The translations under genes were made by a program, and so were the position numbers. This document shows, piece by piece, positions 8,512 to 18,611 of a DNA stretch of 38,124 bases. The notes under the pieces were generated by a model. It saw only the letters and a program-made list of their open reading frames with translations, did no database searches and had not been told where the DNA came from. The stretch comes from Candidatus Zhuqueibacterota bacterium (GTDB lineage Bacteria; Zhuqueibacterota; Zhuqueibacteria; Zhuqueibacterales; Geothermadaptataceae). Where the stretch lies: the NCBI GenBank assembly GCA_015485525.1, contig WFTM01000226.1, positions 1 to 38,124 of the forward strand. The letters are read 5' to 3'. Numbering within the stretch: the first letter of the stretch is position 1; the number at the start of each line of letters is the position of its first letter.

Positions 8512-9885
8512 ATGCGAACGATAATCGAACCCTTTCGAATCAAGATGACGGAGGAAATCAGGCTGGTTCCGCGCGAACAACGCGAGAAAGCCCTGAAAGA
8601 GGCGCACTACAATGTCTTTCTCCTCGATGCTGAACTCTGCCCGATCGATCTGCTGACTGACAGCGGCACGGGCGCCATGTCAGCAAAGCAATGGGCAGCA
8701 CTCATGCTCGGCGACGAGAGCTATGCCGGTAGCAAATCGTGGAAAAAGTTCGAGAATGCCGTCCGTACGATCACCGGCTTTAAGCACATCCTGCCCACTC
8801 ACCAGGGGCGGGCTGCTGAGGGCATTCTGGCGCAGACGCAGATTCGTGAGGGGGATGTCATCCCCAACAACAGCCATTTCGACACCACGCGCGCAAATTT
8901 CGAATTTGTTGGCGCCACGGCCCTGGACCTGGTGTGCGATGAAGGTATGCAGCCGGGGTTGGATGCTCCTTTTAAGGGCAATATGGATATCGAAAAACTG
9001 CGTACCTGCATCGAAACCCATGGCAGGGAGCGCATCCCCTTTTGCATGATCACGGTGACCAACAATACCGGTGGCGGCCAGCCGATCTCGATGCAGAATA
9101 TCCGTGAGGTCAAAGCTGTGCTGAAGGAATACGGCATACCGCTGGTGATCGATGCCTGCCGTTTTGCAGAAAACGCCTATTTCATCCGCGAGCGGGAGCA
9201 CGGCTACGGCGATAAATCGTTGCTGGAAATTGCACAAGAGATGTTTTCCTATGCGGATGCTGCCACGATGAGCGCGAAGAAAGATGGCCTGGCGAATATC
9301 GGCGGTTTTCTTGCCTGTCATGATGATAGCTGGGGTGAAGCCTTCCGCAATGCGCTGATCATGCGCGAGGGGTTTCCAACCTACGGCGGGCTGGCCGGCC
9401 GTGATCTCGAAGTCATCGCTGTCGGCCTGATGGAAGCGCTGGAGTACGATTACCAGGTCTATCGCCACGCGACGATCACTTACCTCGGGAAAAAGTTTGA
9501 AGAGCGGAATATTCCTTTTGTCAAACCCGTAGGTGGGCACGCGCTGTTCATCGATGCAAAAGAATTTTTACCGCACATTCCCCCACTGCACTATCCGGGG
9601 ATCGGCCTGGTGAACGCGCTCTACGTCGATGGCGGCATCCGTGGTGTTGAGCTGGGCAGTGTCATGTTTGGTAAAAAAGATGACCAGGGTGTTGAAAAAC
9701 CGGCCCGTCTCGAACTGGTGCGGCTCGCTTTCCCGCGTCGTGTTTACACACAGAGCCATTTCGATTATATCGTCGAGGTCATCGATGATGTTTTGCAGCA
9801 CCGGGATCAGATACCCGGCTATCGCATCACCAGACAACCGCAGTACCTGCGCCATTTTACCTGCCATTTTGAGCCGATGAAGTGA
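8512..9885 (+). CDS. tnaA: tryptophanase (beta-eliminating lyase family, PLP)
   Basis: EPFRIKM...PIDLLTDSGTGAMS..QWAALMLGDESYAGS, PTHQGRAAE, DTTRANFE, TNNTGGGQPISMQNIR, MSAKKDGLANIGGF (PLP lysine), RLAFPRRVYTQSHFD. Closer to tryptophanase (FDTTRA, SAKKD) than tyrosine phenol-lyase by recalled motif comparison. Confidence 0.9.
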   Translation: MRTIIEPFRIKMTEEIRLVPREQREKALKEAHYNVFLLDAELCPIDLLTDSGTGAMSAKQWAALMLGDESYAGSKSWKKFENAVRTITGFKHILPTHQGRAAEGILAQTQIREGDVIPNNSHFDTTRANFEFVGATALDLVCDEGMQPGLDAPFKGNMDIEKLRTCIETHGRERIPFCMITVTNNTGGGQPISMQNIREVKAVLKEYGIPLVIDACRFAENAYFIREREHGYGDKSLLEIAQEMFSYADAATMSAKKDGLANIGGFLACHDDSWGEAFRNALIMREGFPTYGGLAGRDLEVIAVGLMEALEYDYQVYRHATITYLGKKFEERNIPFVKPVGGHALFIDAKEFLPHIPPLHYPGIGLVNALYVDGGIRGVELGSVMFGKKDDQGVEKPARLELVRLAFPRRVYTQSHFDYIVEVIDDVLQHRDQIPGYRITRQPQYLRHFTCHFEPMK

Positions 9886-9933
9886 GACAGAGACAGAACA
9901 GGAAGGGCAACGCCGCAGCGCTGCGCCCGTGAG

Positions 9934-11385
9934 ATGAAAAATTCAGTCGGGACAGATATCATGCAGAGTGATGACAAATTGGGTGCATCCCGGATCGGGG
10001 CGGGGTATGCAGAATTCCACTTCGGTTTTATCAAAGCAGCAATCCTGCTGGCGTTCTGGGGCGGTTTTGCTGTCGGTGCACATTCCATATCTGTGATGGG
10101 GCTCGGCTTTGCACCCGGCCCCGGATTTTTTGCCTTCAACCAGGTGCACGGGCAGCTCCAGCTCATGGGGTGGGTCGGCTTGTTCGTCATGGGCATCAGC
10201 CTGTTCTTTCTGCCGCGTTTTGCCGGCGTGCCGCTGGAAGAACCGCATCGCCAGGGCCAGATCCTCTGGCTCATGGTCAGCGGCCTGCTGTTGCGTTATT
10301 TTTCCCAGTCCCTGCTGCCCTACTTTGATGATCCGCTCTATTGGAATATCCTCGGATTTCTCGCTGTCCTGTCGGCGTTTTTCATCCTTTTTGCTGTCGC
10401 TCTCTATGTGACCACGCTGTTGATGACCATGCACACGGTTTTTGCCGGCAAGGCCCGTCCGGCGGTGCACACGGTTGCGCCTTTTTTTGCAATGATGCTG
10501 GCCGGGTGGTTGCTCTATGTCATGATCAATTTCGCCCTCGTGGCCCTGATGGTCGCCCAGAAAAAAGTCGTTCTGCCCTATGGATGGAACCAGTTCATGA
10601 TCGACCTTTTTGTGCTGCTCTCTCTGGTGCCGATCAGTTTCGGCGTTGGCCTGCGCACCTTGCCTCTCTACATGCGTTTGCCGTCGCAGAACTGGCCGGT
10701 TCGCCCGGCAGCCTGGGTATATCTTGCCGGGGTGGCGGTCAAGCTGCTGGCTGACCTTTTGTTGCTGCTCGGTTGGGATAGCATGGTGCTGCTCTATGTG
10801 AGCCGTGCCGGCACGATTGCATACAGCGCTGTTGTCGTGCTGCTGATCTGGAAGCTGGATGTCCTCACCCGGCTGCAACAACCCTGGACAGAAGGCCGAA
10901 ACGAGCCCGTTAAGCCGGACCGAAAGCCCACCCGCCCGGGCATGCCGGACTATGGCGAATTCGGGGCTTTTGAAAAGCTCATCCGTGCCGCCTTTTTCTG
11001 GCTGCTGTTTGCCGCGGTCTCGGAACTGACGGTGAGCATCGCATGGCTGCTCGGCCACGAACCCATGGCGAGCCGTGACGCTATACGGCACATGTATCTC
11101 ATGGGCTTTATCACCCACCTGATCTTCGGAATGGCACCGAGGATGATCCCCGGTTTTCTGCACAAACGTGCGGTTGCCCGCCCGAGGCTGGTGCAGTTTT
11201 CTTACTGGCTGCTGCTGATGGCCGCTGTTTTCCGCATCATTCCTCTGCTTTTGCCCCTTTCCCTCGAGGAAATGTTGCCTGTGTTGTTTAAATTCCTTAA
11301 AATAGGTCTCTCTTTTTCCGGAGTGTTTGCCATGCTCGCTGTGGCCGTGCTCTGGGTTAATCTACGCGATACCGCGCGCTCTTGA
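9934..11385 (+). CDS. NnrS-family multi-TM haem/copper protein
   Basis: Polytopic; FFAFNQVHGQLQLMGWVGLFVMGISLFFLPRF and RHMYLMGFITHLIFGMAPRMIPGFL, hallmark NnrS segments. Confidence 0.82.
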   Translation: MKNSVGTDIMQSDDKLGASRIGAGYAEFHFGFIKAAILLAFWGGFAVGAHSISVMGLGFAPGPGFFAFNQVHGQLQLMGWVGLFVMGISLFFLPRFAGVPLEEPHRQGQILWLMVSGLLLRYFSQSLLPYFDDPLYWNILGFLAVLSAFFILFAVALYVTTLLMTMHTVFAGKARPAVHTVAPFFAMMLAGWLLYVMINFALVALMVAQKKVVLPYGWNQFMIDLFVLLSLVPISFGVGLRTLPLYMRLPSQNWPVRPAAWVYLAGVAVKLLADLLLLLGWDSMVLLYVSRAGTIAYSAVVVLLIWKLDVLTRLQQPWTEGRNEPVKPDRKPTRPGMPDYGEFGAFEKLIRAAFFWLLFAAVSELTVSIAWLLGHEPMASRDAIRHMYLMGFITHLIFGMAPRMIPGFLHKRAVARPRLVQFSYWLLLMAAVFRIIPLLLPLSLEEMLPVLFKFLKIGLSFSGVFAMLAVAVLWVNLRDTARS

Positions 11386-11404
11386 ATGAACATGTGAGAT
11401 ACCT

Positions 11405-12442
11405 ATGGATAACAAAAAAGTCGCCCGCTGGATGTTCTGGCTCGCAGGACTCGCGGCCGTGATGGTCGTGCTCGGCGGGCTGGTCAGGTTGACCCAGTCC
11501 GGTCTGTCGATGACCGACTGGGATGTATTGATGGGGATTGTCCCGCCCATGACCGAGCAGGGCTGGCAGCAGGAGTTCGAGCAATATAAACAGTTTCCTG
11601 AGTATAAGCTGGTTAACAAGGGGATGGCGCTTTCTGAGTTCAAGTTTATTTTTTATATGGAATATCTGCACCGCATGCTCGGTCGGGTAATCGGCCTGGT
11701 TTATTTTATCCCGCTGGTGATTTTCTGGCGCAGAGGCACAATTCCAGGGGAGCAGCGCCTGGCGTTTTTGGGTATCGGGGTGCTGCTGCTGTTTCAGGGG
11801 CTGTTCGGATGGTATATGGTTAAAAGTGGCCTGGTGGACCGGCCGCATGTGAGCCATTTTCGCCTCACCGGACACCTGTTGCTGGCCATGGCGTTCATCG
11901 CCGCTACCCTGTGGATGGGCATGCGCTGGCTGTACGATCAGACTGCATCTGCTAAGCGTGTGTTTTCAGCGCAAGCTGAGAAAACCACGCGAATCTTTCT
12001 CTGGGTTCTTATCGGACAGGTCGCTCTCGGTGGTCTGGTTGCAGGCCTCAAAGCCGGGTCTGTCTCACCGACTTTCCCCCTCATGCACGGCACATGGATT
12101 CCGCCGCTGGCCTGGTCTTTCGAACCATGGTATATGAATTTTTTTGAAAATCCTGTCATGATTCATTTTCTGCATCGCTGGAATGCTTTTGTCGTCCTCT
12201 TCTTTGCTTTTTATCTCGTCAGGCTGTTGTATCGCGAGCAGCACTTTGAGCTGATAAAGATGCCCGTCATCGTGCTCAGTGTATTGATCAACCTGCAGCT
12301 TCTGCTGGGCATATTCACCGTGTTGATGAACGTCCCGGTTGCGCTGGCGTCGCTGCATCAGGCCGTGGCTCTGCTGTTGTTCGTTTTTACGATAATACTG
12401 CGCTATTCTGTTCGCGCAGAGAACACCGTGTCTGTCAAATAA
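11405..12442 (+). CDS. ctaA: haem A synthase (COX15/CtaA family)
   Basis: GGLVRLTQSGLSMTDWDVLMGIVPPMTEQGWQQEFEQYKQFPEY, EYLHRMLGR, H..RLTGHLLLA, MIHFLHRWNAF, LASLHQAVALLL. Confidence 0.92.
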   Translation: MDNKKVARWMFWLAGLAAVMVVLGGLVRLTQSGLSMTDWDVLMGIVPPMTEQGWQQEFEQYKQFPEYKLVNKGMALSEFKFIFYMEYLHRMLGRVIGLVYFIPLVIFWRRGTIPGEQRLAFLGIGVLLLFQGLFGWYMVKSGLVDRPHVSHFRLTGHLLLAMAFIAATLWMGMRWLYDQTASAKRVFSAQAEKTTRIFLWVLIGQVALGGLVAGLKAGSVSPTFPLMHGTWIPPLAWSFEPWYMNFFENPVMIHFLHRWNAFVVLFFAFYLVRLLYREQHFELIKMPVIVLSVLINLQLLLGIFTVLMNVPVALASLHQAVALLLFVFTIILRYSVRAENTVSVK

Positions 12443-12451
12443 GGATCATCG

Positions 12452-12919
12452 ATGTCGCAAAAAGCCTTTCAGGACTACTACCCCGACCATCTCAGCCATT
12501 GCTACGGTTGTGGCAGGCTCAATGAACACGGCTTGCAGATCAAAAGCTTCTGGCGCGGCGAGGAGGCGGTGTGCACATTTCAGCCGCGGCCCTATCACAC
12601 CGCGGTACCCGGTTATGTTTACGGCGGGCTGATCGCTTCGGTGATCGACTGTCATGCAACGGGCACGGCTGCTGCAGCAGCCTATCGTGCAGCCGGGCGG
12701 GAGATGGGCTCAGAGCCGGCGTTTCGTTTTGTCACAGCTTCGTTAAAGGTCGATTACCTCAAACCAACGCCCATCACCACGGAAATGCAACTGGTCGCTC
12801 GCATTGTTGAGGTTAAGGCGCGCAAAGTCAGAGTTGCTATTGACCTCATGAGCGGCGAAGAGCTCTGCGCCCGCGGATATGTTGTGGCTGTGCAGGTGCC
12901 GGAAGAATGGGGCCTGTGA
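12452..12919 (+). CDS. PaaI-like hotdog-fold thioesterase
   Basis: HCYGCGRLNEHGLQIKSFW...GYVYGGLIASVIDCHATGTAAAAA...TASLKVDYLKPTPITTEMQLVARI. Confidence 0.85.
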   Translation: MSQKAFQDYYPDHLSHCYGCGRLNEHGLQIKSFWRGEEAVCTFQPRPYHTAVPGYVYGGLIASVIDCHATGTAAAAAYRAAGREMGSEPAFRFVTASLKVDYLKPTPITTEMQLVARIVEVKARKVRVAIDLMSGEELCARGYVVAVQVPEEWGL

Positions 12920-13128
12920 TAGGCCGGCAGGAAGGTGGTTTGACGAGTCAGCGAAGAAATTCCCTCGTCCCGTCTGCCTTTGCAAAAAGCGCCGCGTTGT
13001 CAGTCGAGTGTTTAATGTTTGCTTTATTTGAAATGATCGGGTAGTCCATGCAGGGGCCTGCAATGAACAATACGAACGCGTCGCTGGAGCGGCGCATGGT
13101 TTCAGGATCAAGAGAGAGGAAATGCACG

Positions 13129-15204
13129 ATGAAATTCAACCCGAAAAATGTCAGGTTCTCCACAGCGGCCGGTACAGGCCTCTGGCTTGTATTGCTGTTG
13201 TGGGCGGCCAGCCTTGTCGCCGGAGATGTGCTGTCGCCGGATGATCTGCTGCGCATCCGTTCGGTCACTTCAGCGAGCATCAGCCCGGATGGCCAGTGGA
13301 TCGCATACACGGTCTCTGTCCCGCGTGAGGCGGACGAGCCCGCTGGCGGGGCCTGGAGCGAGCTGCATGTTGTTTCCACCCGCAGCGGAGAGTCACGGCC
13401 GTTCATCACCGGTAAAGTATCCATCCGCGCCCTGGCCTGGAAGCCCGATGGTTCGGCTATTTCGTTTCTCACCCGCCGGAATGGTGGCCTGACACAGGTT
13501 TGGATGATTCCGATGGCTGGTGGAGAAGCGCAACAGGTGACCCACGCAGATAATCATATTTTCAGCTATGCATGGCATCCCTCCGGGGAAAAGATCGCCT
13601 GGCTGGCGACACCGCCGAAGAGCGCGCGCCAGCGTGCCCTGGAGAAAAAAGGCTACGGCTTTATCTATTTCGAAGAGAATCTGCGTCACCGCAATCTCTA
13701 CATCGCTGATGCAGGCAGTGCCGCAAGTGAACAACTGACCAAAGACATCACGCTGTGGGATTTCACCTTTTCGCCTGACGGTAACACGATCGCTTTTTCC
13801 GCTTCGCCGCAGAACCTCATCGACCAGCGCTACATCGGCCAGAGTATCTATATCCTGAATCTCGCAGACAAATCCGTACGCCGTTTGACGGATAATCCGC
13901 GCAAGTTGGGCAATTTTCGCTTCAGCCCTGACGGCAGGCAGCTCGCTTTTGCCGCAGCGCTGGACCGCAAAGACAACGCCATCAGTCAGGCTTTTGTTAT
14001 CCCCGTCACCGGTGGGAAGGCCCGCAACCTGACACCGCCGAATTTTCGCGGCCATATCAACTGGGTTGGCTGGAAAGATAAAAAGACGCTGCTGTACATG
14101 GCCGGCGAAGGCACGATGACGACGCTGAGCACGGTGAAAGCCAGCGGCGGCAAACGCAAGGTCATCCTGCATTCAAAGGACAGCGGCATCGTCACTGCGC
14201 CGCCGTCCTACACCCGTGACGTCCGCCATTTTGCCTTTGTTGGCCAGTCACCGCAGATTCCGCGCGACCTGTTTTACTGGCAGCCGGGCAAAGCGCTCAA
14301 GCGCCTGACGACGGTCAACCCCTGGCTGGCCGAGCGTGAACTCGGCAAACAGGAGGTGATCACCTACAAGGCCAGCGATGGCCAGGCCATCGAAGGTATT
14401 CTGATCTATCCGGTCGGCTATGAAAAAGGTAAGACGTATCCGTTGATCGTGCTGGTGCACGGCGGCCCGGAGACGCACTATTCCAATGGCTGGCTGAGCC
14501 GCTATGCAACGCCGGGACAGGTTCTGGCCGGAAAAGGATACGCCGTATTTCATCCCAATTATCGCTCGAGCTCTGGCTATGGCATCGAATTTTCTGCAAC
14601 AGGCTATAACGACGCTGCCGGGCGCGAATTCGATGATATCGCTGATGGTATCGACCACCTCATCGCCATCGGGCTGGCGGATAAAAAACGGGTCGGAATG
14701 GGCGGAGGCTCCTATGGCGGCTATGCTTCCGGCTGGTTTGCAACCTATTACACGGACAAGGTTCGTGCTGTGTGTATGTTTGTCGGCATCAGCGATCTGA
14801 TCAGCAAGCGCGGTACCACGGATATTCCTTACGAAGAATTATATGTCCATTCCGGCAAGAAATTGGAAGAAATGTGGCAGGAAAGCCTGAAGCGCAGCCC
14901 GATCTACTGGGCGCACCAGAGCAAAACCGCGACGCTGATCTACGGCGGTACTGCCGACACGCGCGTGCACCCATCGCAGAGCCTGGAGCTGTACCGGCGC
15001 ATGAAAATGAACGACCACCCAGCAGTTCGCCTGGTGCAGTATCCGGGGGAACCCCATGGCAATCGTAACCAGACCGGCCAGCGCGATGTGGTGTATCGTA
15101 TTCTCGACTGGTGGGACTGGTACGTACGCGATCTCAAGCCTCTGGATGGCCCCAAGCCGCCGCTTGATATCAGCGCACGCTATGGCATAGAGTTGCCACA
15201 GTAA
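13129..15204 (+). CDS. S9-family prolyl oligopeptidase / acylaminoacyl-peptidase-like serine peptidase
   Basis: Internal ATG with GAGAGAGGA upstream; beta-propeller SPDG repeats; GGGSYGGYASG nucleophile, Asp (GTADTRVHPSQS) and His (YPGEPHGNR) of the triad. Confidence 0.92.
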   Translation: MKFNPKNVRFSTAAGTGLWLVLLLWAASLVAGDVLSPDDLLRIRSVTSASISPDGQWIAYTVSVPREADEPAGGAWSELHVVSTRSGESRPFITGKVSIRALAWKPDGSAISFLTRRNGGLTQVWMIPMAGGEAQQVTHADNHIFSYAWHPSGEKIAWLATPPKSARQRALEKKGYGFIYFEENLRHRNLYIADAGSAASEQLTKDITLWDFTFSPDGNTIAFSASPQNLIDQRYIGQSIYILNLADKSVRRLTDNPRKLGNFRFSPDGRQLAFAAALDRKDNAISQAFVIPVTGGKARNLTPPNFRGHINWVGWKDKKTLLYMAGEGTMTTLSTVKASGGKRKVILHSKDSGIVTAPPSYTRDVRHFAFVGQSPQIPRDLFYWQPGKALKRLTTVNPWLAERELGKQEVITYKASDGQAIEGILIYPVGYEKGKTYPLIVLVHGGPETHYSNGWLSRYATPGQVLAGKGYAVFHPNYRSSSGYGIEFSATGYNDAAGREFDDIADGIDHLIAIGLADKKRVGMGGGSYGGYASGWFATYYTDKVRAVCMFVGISDLISKRGTTDIPYEELYVHSGKKLEEMWQESLKRSPIYWAHQSKTATLIYGGTADTRVHPSQSLELYRRMKMNDHPAVRLVQYPGEPHGNRNQTGQRDVVYRILDWWDWYVRDLKPLDGPKPPLDISARYGIELPQ

Positions 15205-15220
15205 CCATGAGGGTATTCCG

Positions 15221-16126
15221 GTGTATCGCTCCCTGAAAAATGACCTCATCAAACGGTTCGGCGAGCCGGTGTTGAAAATCCCCCTCAACGCCGGCTTCAC
15301 CTGTCCCAATCTCGACGGCAGCAAAGGACGCGGTGGGTGCATCTATTGCGACAACGCCGCGTTCAGCCCGGTGGCCCGCAACCGTGATGATGTCATACAG
15401 CAAATGCACGCCGGAATTAAGCGGGCCGGAGACCGTTTCCGGCTGTTTGTTGCTTATTTTCAGCCTTACTCGAATACCTATGCTGCGGTGGACTATCTGC
15501 GGCAAACTTTCGAGCCGGTGCTGCAGATTCCCGGAGTTGTCGGCATCAGTGTTGGCACGCGGCCGGACTGTTTCAGTGCGGAAATTTATGATTATCTGCA
15601 GGAGCTGGCGGAAAAAACCTGGCTCAGTGTGGAAATTGGCGTGCAGAGCGCTCATGAGCCCACATTGCAGAAAATCAACCGCAAGCACACCTTTGCCGAA
15701 AGCGTTGCTGTCTTCCGGGAACTGGCGGCGCGCAACATCGAGAGCGTTGCCCATGTGATGTTCGGGTTGCCGGGGGAGAGCCGGGAACAGATGCTGGAGA
15801 CAGTGGAAAGGCTGGCAGAGTTGCCTGTAAAAGGCCTGAAGTTTCACCAGCTCATGGTCATCCGCAATACAGCGCTGGAGCACATGTATCGGCGCGGGCA
15901 GTACCAGCCACTGGCTGAAGAAACCTACATCACCCTGGTCGCAGAAGCGATCCGCAGGATGCGACCGGACCAGGTCGTGCATCGCCTGATGGCTGACTGC
16001 CGGCCGCAGGACGGTCTGCTGGCACCGCTGTGGAGCATGCAGAAAAAACGTGTTTTAAACGCCATACAGGTGTATTTACAAAAAAATCATATTCAACAGG
16101 GTGAGTATTTCGCCGCCACACCCTGA
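15221..16126 (+). CDS. TIGR01212-family radical SAM protein (YhcC-like)
   Basis: KIPLNAGFTCPNLDGSKGRGGCIYCDNAAFSP; VGTRPDC; WLSVEIGVQSAH...TLQKINR.HTF; HVMFGLPGESREQML. Starts GTG at 15221 or the ATG-like alternative just upstream. Confidence 0.9.
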   Translation: MYRSLKNDLIKRFGEPVLKIPLNAGFTCPNLDGSKGRGGCIYCDNAAFSPVARNRDDVIQQMHAGIKRAGDRFRLFVAYFQPYSNTYAAVDYLRQTFEPVLQIPGVVGISVGTRPDCFSAEIYDYLQELAEKTWLSVEIGVQSAHEPTLQKINRKHTFAESVAVFRELAARNIESVAHVMFGLPGESREQMLETVERLAELPVKGLKFHQLMVIRNTALEHMYRRGQYQPLAEETYITLVAEAIRRMRPDQVVHRLMADCRPQDGLLAPLWSMQKKRVLNAIQVYLQKNHIQQGEYFAATP

Positions 16127-16156
16127 AACCCCCAAACCCAAGTTCTGGAGACCGAT

Positions 16157-17911
16157 ATGATTCGGCCAAACAGTACGCTATCCGCATTCTTCGTTTTATC
16201 CCTGTCTTTTGCTGCCGTTTCTGGGCAGGAAAAGAGCGCCGCCTCGATCCGCTTTGTCAATGTGCTGGAAAAAGCAGAGATTGATTTTGAACACTTCGGT
16301 GAGCGCCACCGCTGGTGCGAAATAGGCCCGCAGGTCAAAGGCGTTGCCACCAATGAGGAGATCATGCTCGAACTGTTCGACAAGCCGTTTGAATTTGCTG
16401 AACGTCACCTCATCCGCATGAACGGTTCAGGTGCCGCCTGGCTGGATTATGACAACGACGGTGACTGGGATTTATATCTCGTCAACGGTGCCGGCGGAGA
16501 AAACATCACCAATGCGCTGTACGAAAACGACGGTGACGGCACCTTTACCGTGCGGCGTTCTGACGCCGGCGTGCTCGACAAGGGCGAGGGCATGGCCGTT
16601 TCAGTGGCGGATTACGACAACGACGGCTATACCGATATTTTTGTCACCAATTTTGGCGGGTTCGTGCTGTATAAAAACGATGGCGACGGCACTTTTACAG
16701 ACGTTACCAGCAAGGCCTTTGATAAGGTCGATGATATCTGGTACGGCGGCTCGGCATGGGGGGATTTCGACCATGACGGCGACCTCGATCTCTATGTCGC
16801 CGGCTATGTCGATCTGCACAAGCGCGAGAAGCAGACCAGCATGCGCTTCCCTATGGATTTTGGTGGCTTTCCCAACAAACTCTATTTCAACAACGGGGAT
16901 GGCACCTTTACCGAGCGCGCCCATGAGCTGCACGTCAGCGACGGCTTCCGAAAATCCATGCAGGTGCTGGTCGCGGATTTCAATGAAGATACCTGGCCGG
17001 ATATTCTCGTGGCAAATGACACCGATCCGAACTCGCTCTATCTCAATACCGGCGGTGGAAAATTCAAGGAATTTTCCGGGCCGAGCGGCGTCAGCAGCAC
17101 CGATGGCTCTATGGGGCTGGCATACGGTGATTACAACAATGATGGTAAGCTCGACCTGTTTATCTCCAACTACACCGGCGAGGCAGATATTCTGCTGACT
17201 CTGGTCGATAATGAAAGTTCTAATGATGGCAAGCTCAGAAATGCTCTGTTCATCGCAGATTTCAACTCGCCGATCATGCAGAAAAAAACCTGGGGTAAAG
17301 TCGGCTGGGGCACAGGATTTTTCGATTTCGATAACGACGCTGACCTCGATCTCTTTGTCGCCAACGGCCACCTCAACGCCATCAGCGGTGACAACCGCGA
17401 TGACAACCTGGTTTTTGAAAACCGCGGTGACGGGACATTTCGTGATGCGACCGCTTCATCGGGCGTGCTCGATGCCGGCAAGCGTATCTATCGCAGCGCG
17501 ATTTTTGCCGACTATGATGGGGATGGCAGGGTGGATATCTACGTCGTCAACAATGGTGAGAAAACCTACGACGCTTCAGAAGACCGGCGAGGTGTATTGC
17601 TGAAGAATATCAGTCCGGCCAAAAACGCCTGGTTGCACGTCCGCTTACAGGGCACGAAGTCAAACCGGGACGCCTACGGTACGCGGGTGTGGGTGACCGC
17701 TGGTGGCAAAACCCAGGTCCAGGAGCTGGTATCCGGAGCCGGCTATTTTTCTGCAGATGCGCGTGAGCTGTATTTTGGCCTCGGCAAAGCTGAAAAAGTG
17801 GATGAACTGCGCATCCGCTGGCCCCTGGGCAGCGAGCAGGTATTCTCCGATATCCCGGTGAATCAGCGTATCCTCATCGTCGAGGGCGATAAGAAGATTC
17901 TTAAAAAATGA
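16157..17911 (+). CDS. secreted CRTAC1-like protein: FG-GAP/VCBS beta-propeller repeats plus ASPIC/UnbV domain
   Basis: Signal peptide; repeated YDNDGDWDLY / DYDNDGYTDIFV / DFDHDGDLDLYV Ca-binding loops; C-terminal NAWLHVRLQGTKSNRDAYGTRVWVTAGGKTQVQEL...FGLGKAEKVDELRIRWP. Confidence 0.93.
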   Translation: MIRPNSTLSAFFVLSLSFAAVSGQEKSAASIRFVNVLEKAEIDFEHFGERHRWCEIGPQVKGVATNEEIMLELFDKPFEFAERHLIRMNGSGAAWLDYDNDGDWDLYLVNGAGGENITNALYENDGDGTFTVRRSDAGVLDKGEGMAVSVADYDNDGYTDIFVTNFGGFVLYKNDGDGTFTDVTSKAFDKVDDIWYGGSAWGDFDHDGDLDLYVAGYVDLHKREKQTSMRFPMDFGGFPNKLYFNNGDGTFTERAHELHVSDGFRKSMQVLVADFNEDTWPDILVANDTDPNSLYLNTGGGKFKEFSGPSGVSSTDGSMGLAYGDYNNDGKLDLFISNYTGEADILLTLVDNESSNDGKLRNALFIADFNSPIMQKKTWGKVGWGTGFFDFDNDADLDLFVANGHLNAISGDNRDDNLVFENRGDGTFRDATASSGVLDAGKRIYRSAIFADYDGDGRVDIYVVNNGEKTYDASEDRRGVLLKNISPAKNAWLHVRLQGTKSNRDAYGTRVWVTAGGKTQVQELVSGAGYFSADARELYFGLGKAEKVDELRIRWPLGSEQVFSDIPVNQRILIVEGDKKILKK

Positions 17912-18079
17912 TGGCCTGCACCAGCTTCAGAGTGAGGCAGGGGGCTGCAATCCCGCGGGAAGATACAGTTAGACTCCTGCTCGGTCACCGGTCCCCGGGC
18001 ATGCGCGACAGATGCCCGCACTTCAGCGCGGGGAATGAAGACGCGCGGCAGGTTACTCCTGTGATGAAAGGGAAAACAA

Positions 18080-18508
18080 GTGAACTATTACGCTTTGCTT
18101 GCTGGAATTGCGATTGCTGTATTTGTGGTAGCCCGATTCAAGAAAACAAAACTTGAAAAAAGAAAATGGGTTTACCCGGTATTGCTTGCAACATTCCCGA
18201 TCTACTACTGGGCATTTGCTCTCTATGCTGCAGACTATGGGGCACTCATTTCTGAAGTTGGAATTGGGCTCGCTTTCTTCTTCGTAGCCATTATCGCGTA
18301 CAGGCTGAACAGCGTAACAGGACTCATATTATTGGCCATTGGATACATCCTTCATGGGGGATATGATGTCATCCACAATTCATTTTTCATCAACCCGGGC
18401 ACACCGGTGTGGTGGCCGGAGTTCTGTGGCGCTGTCGATGTGTTCATCGGTGTTTACTTGCTGTATTTCGGGGTTTCGGTCAAAGGGCGTGCCCCAAAAA
18501 TTGCATAG
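18080..18508 (+). CDS. small multi-TM membrane protein (DUF6010-like)
   Basis: 142 aa, about 4 TM; GYILHGGYDVIHN...GTPVWWPEFCGAVDVFIGVYL. Confidence 0.65.
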   Translation: MNYYALLAGIAIAVFVVARFKKTKLEKRKWVYPVLLATFPIYYWAFALYAADYGALISEVGIGLAFFFVAIIAYRLNSVTGLILLAIGYILHGGYDVIHNSFFINPGTPVWWPEFCGAVDVFIGVYLLYFGVSVKGRAPKIA

Positions 18509-18611
18509 CAAACGCGTCGAGACGGCCTGGCAACCTCGCAGTGTTTCGTTGCCGGCCGGCCATGCGCAGCGATAGCAGGGAAAAGAGTATCGCGCATATC
18601 GCCGGGCAGTT

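Noticed and set aside
8680-9540. Large antisense ORFs inside tnaA, the nnrS gene (9943-11163 -), the FG-GAP gene, ccoN and others
   Set aside because: High-GC shadow ORFs on the opposite strand of well-supported genes; no recognisable domains.
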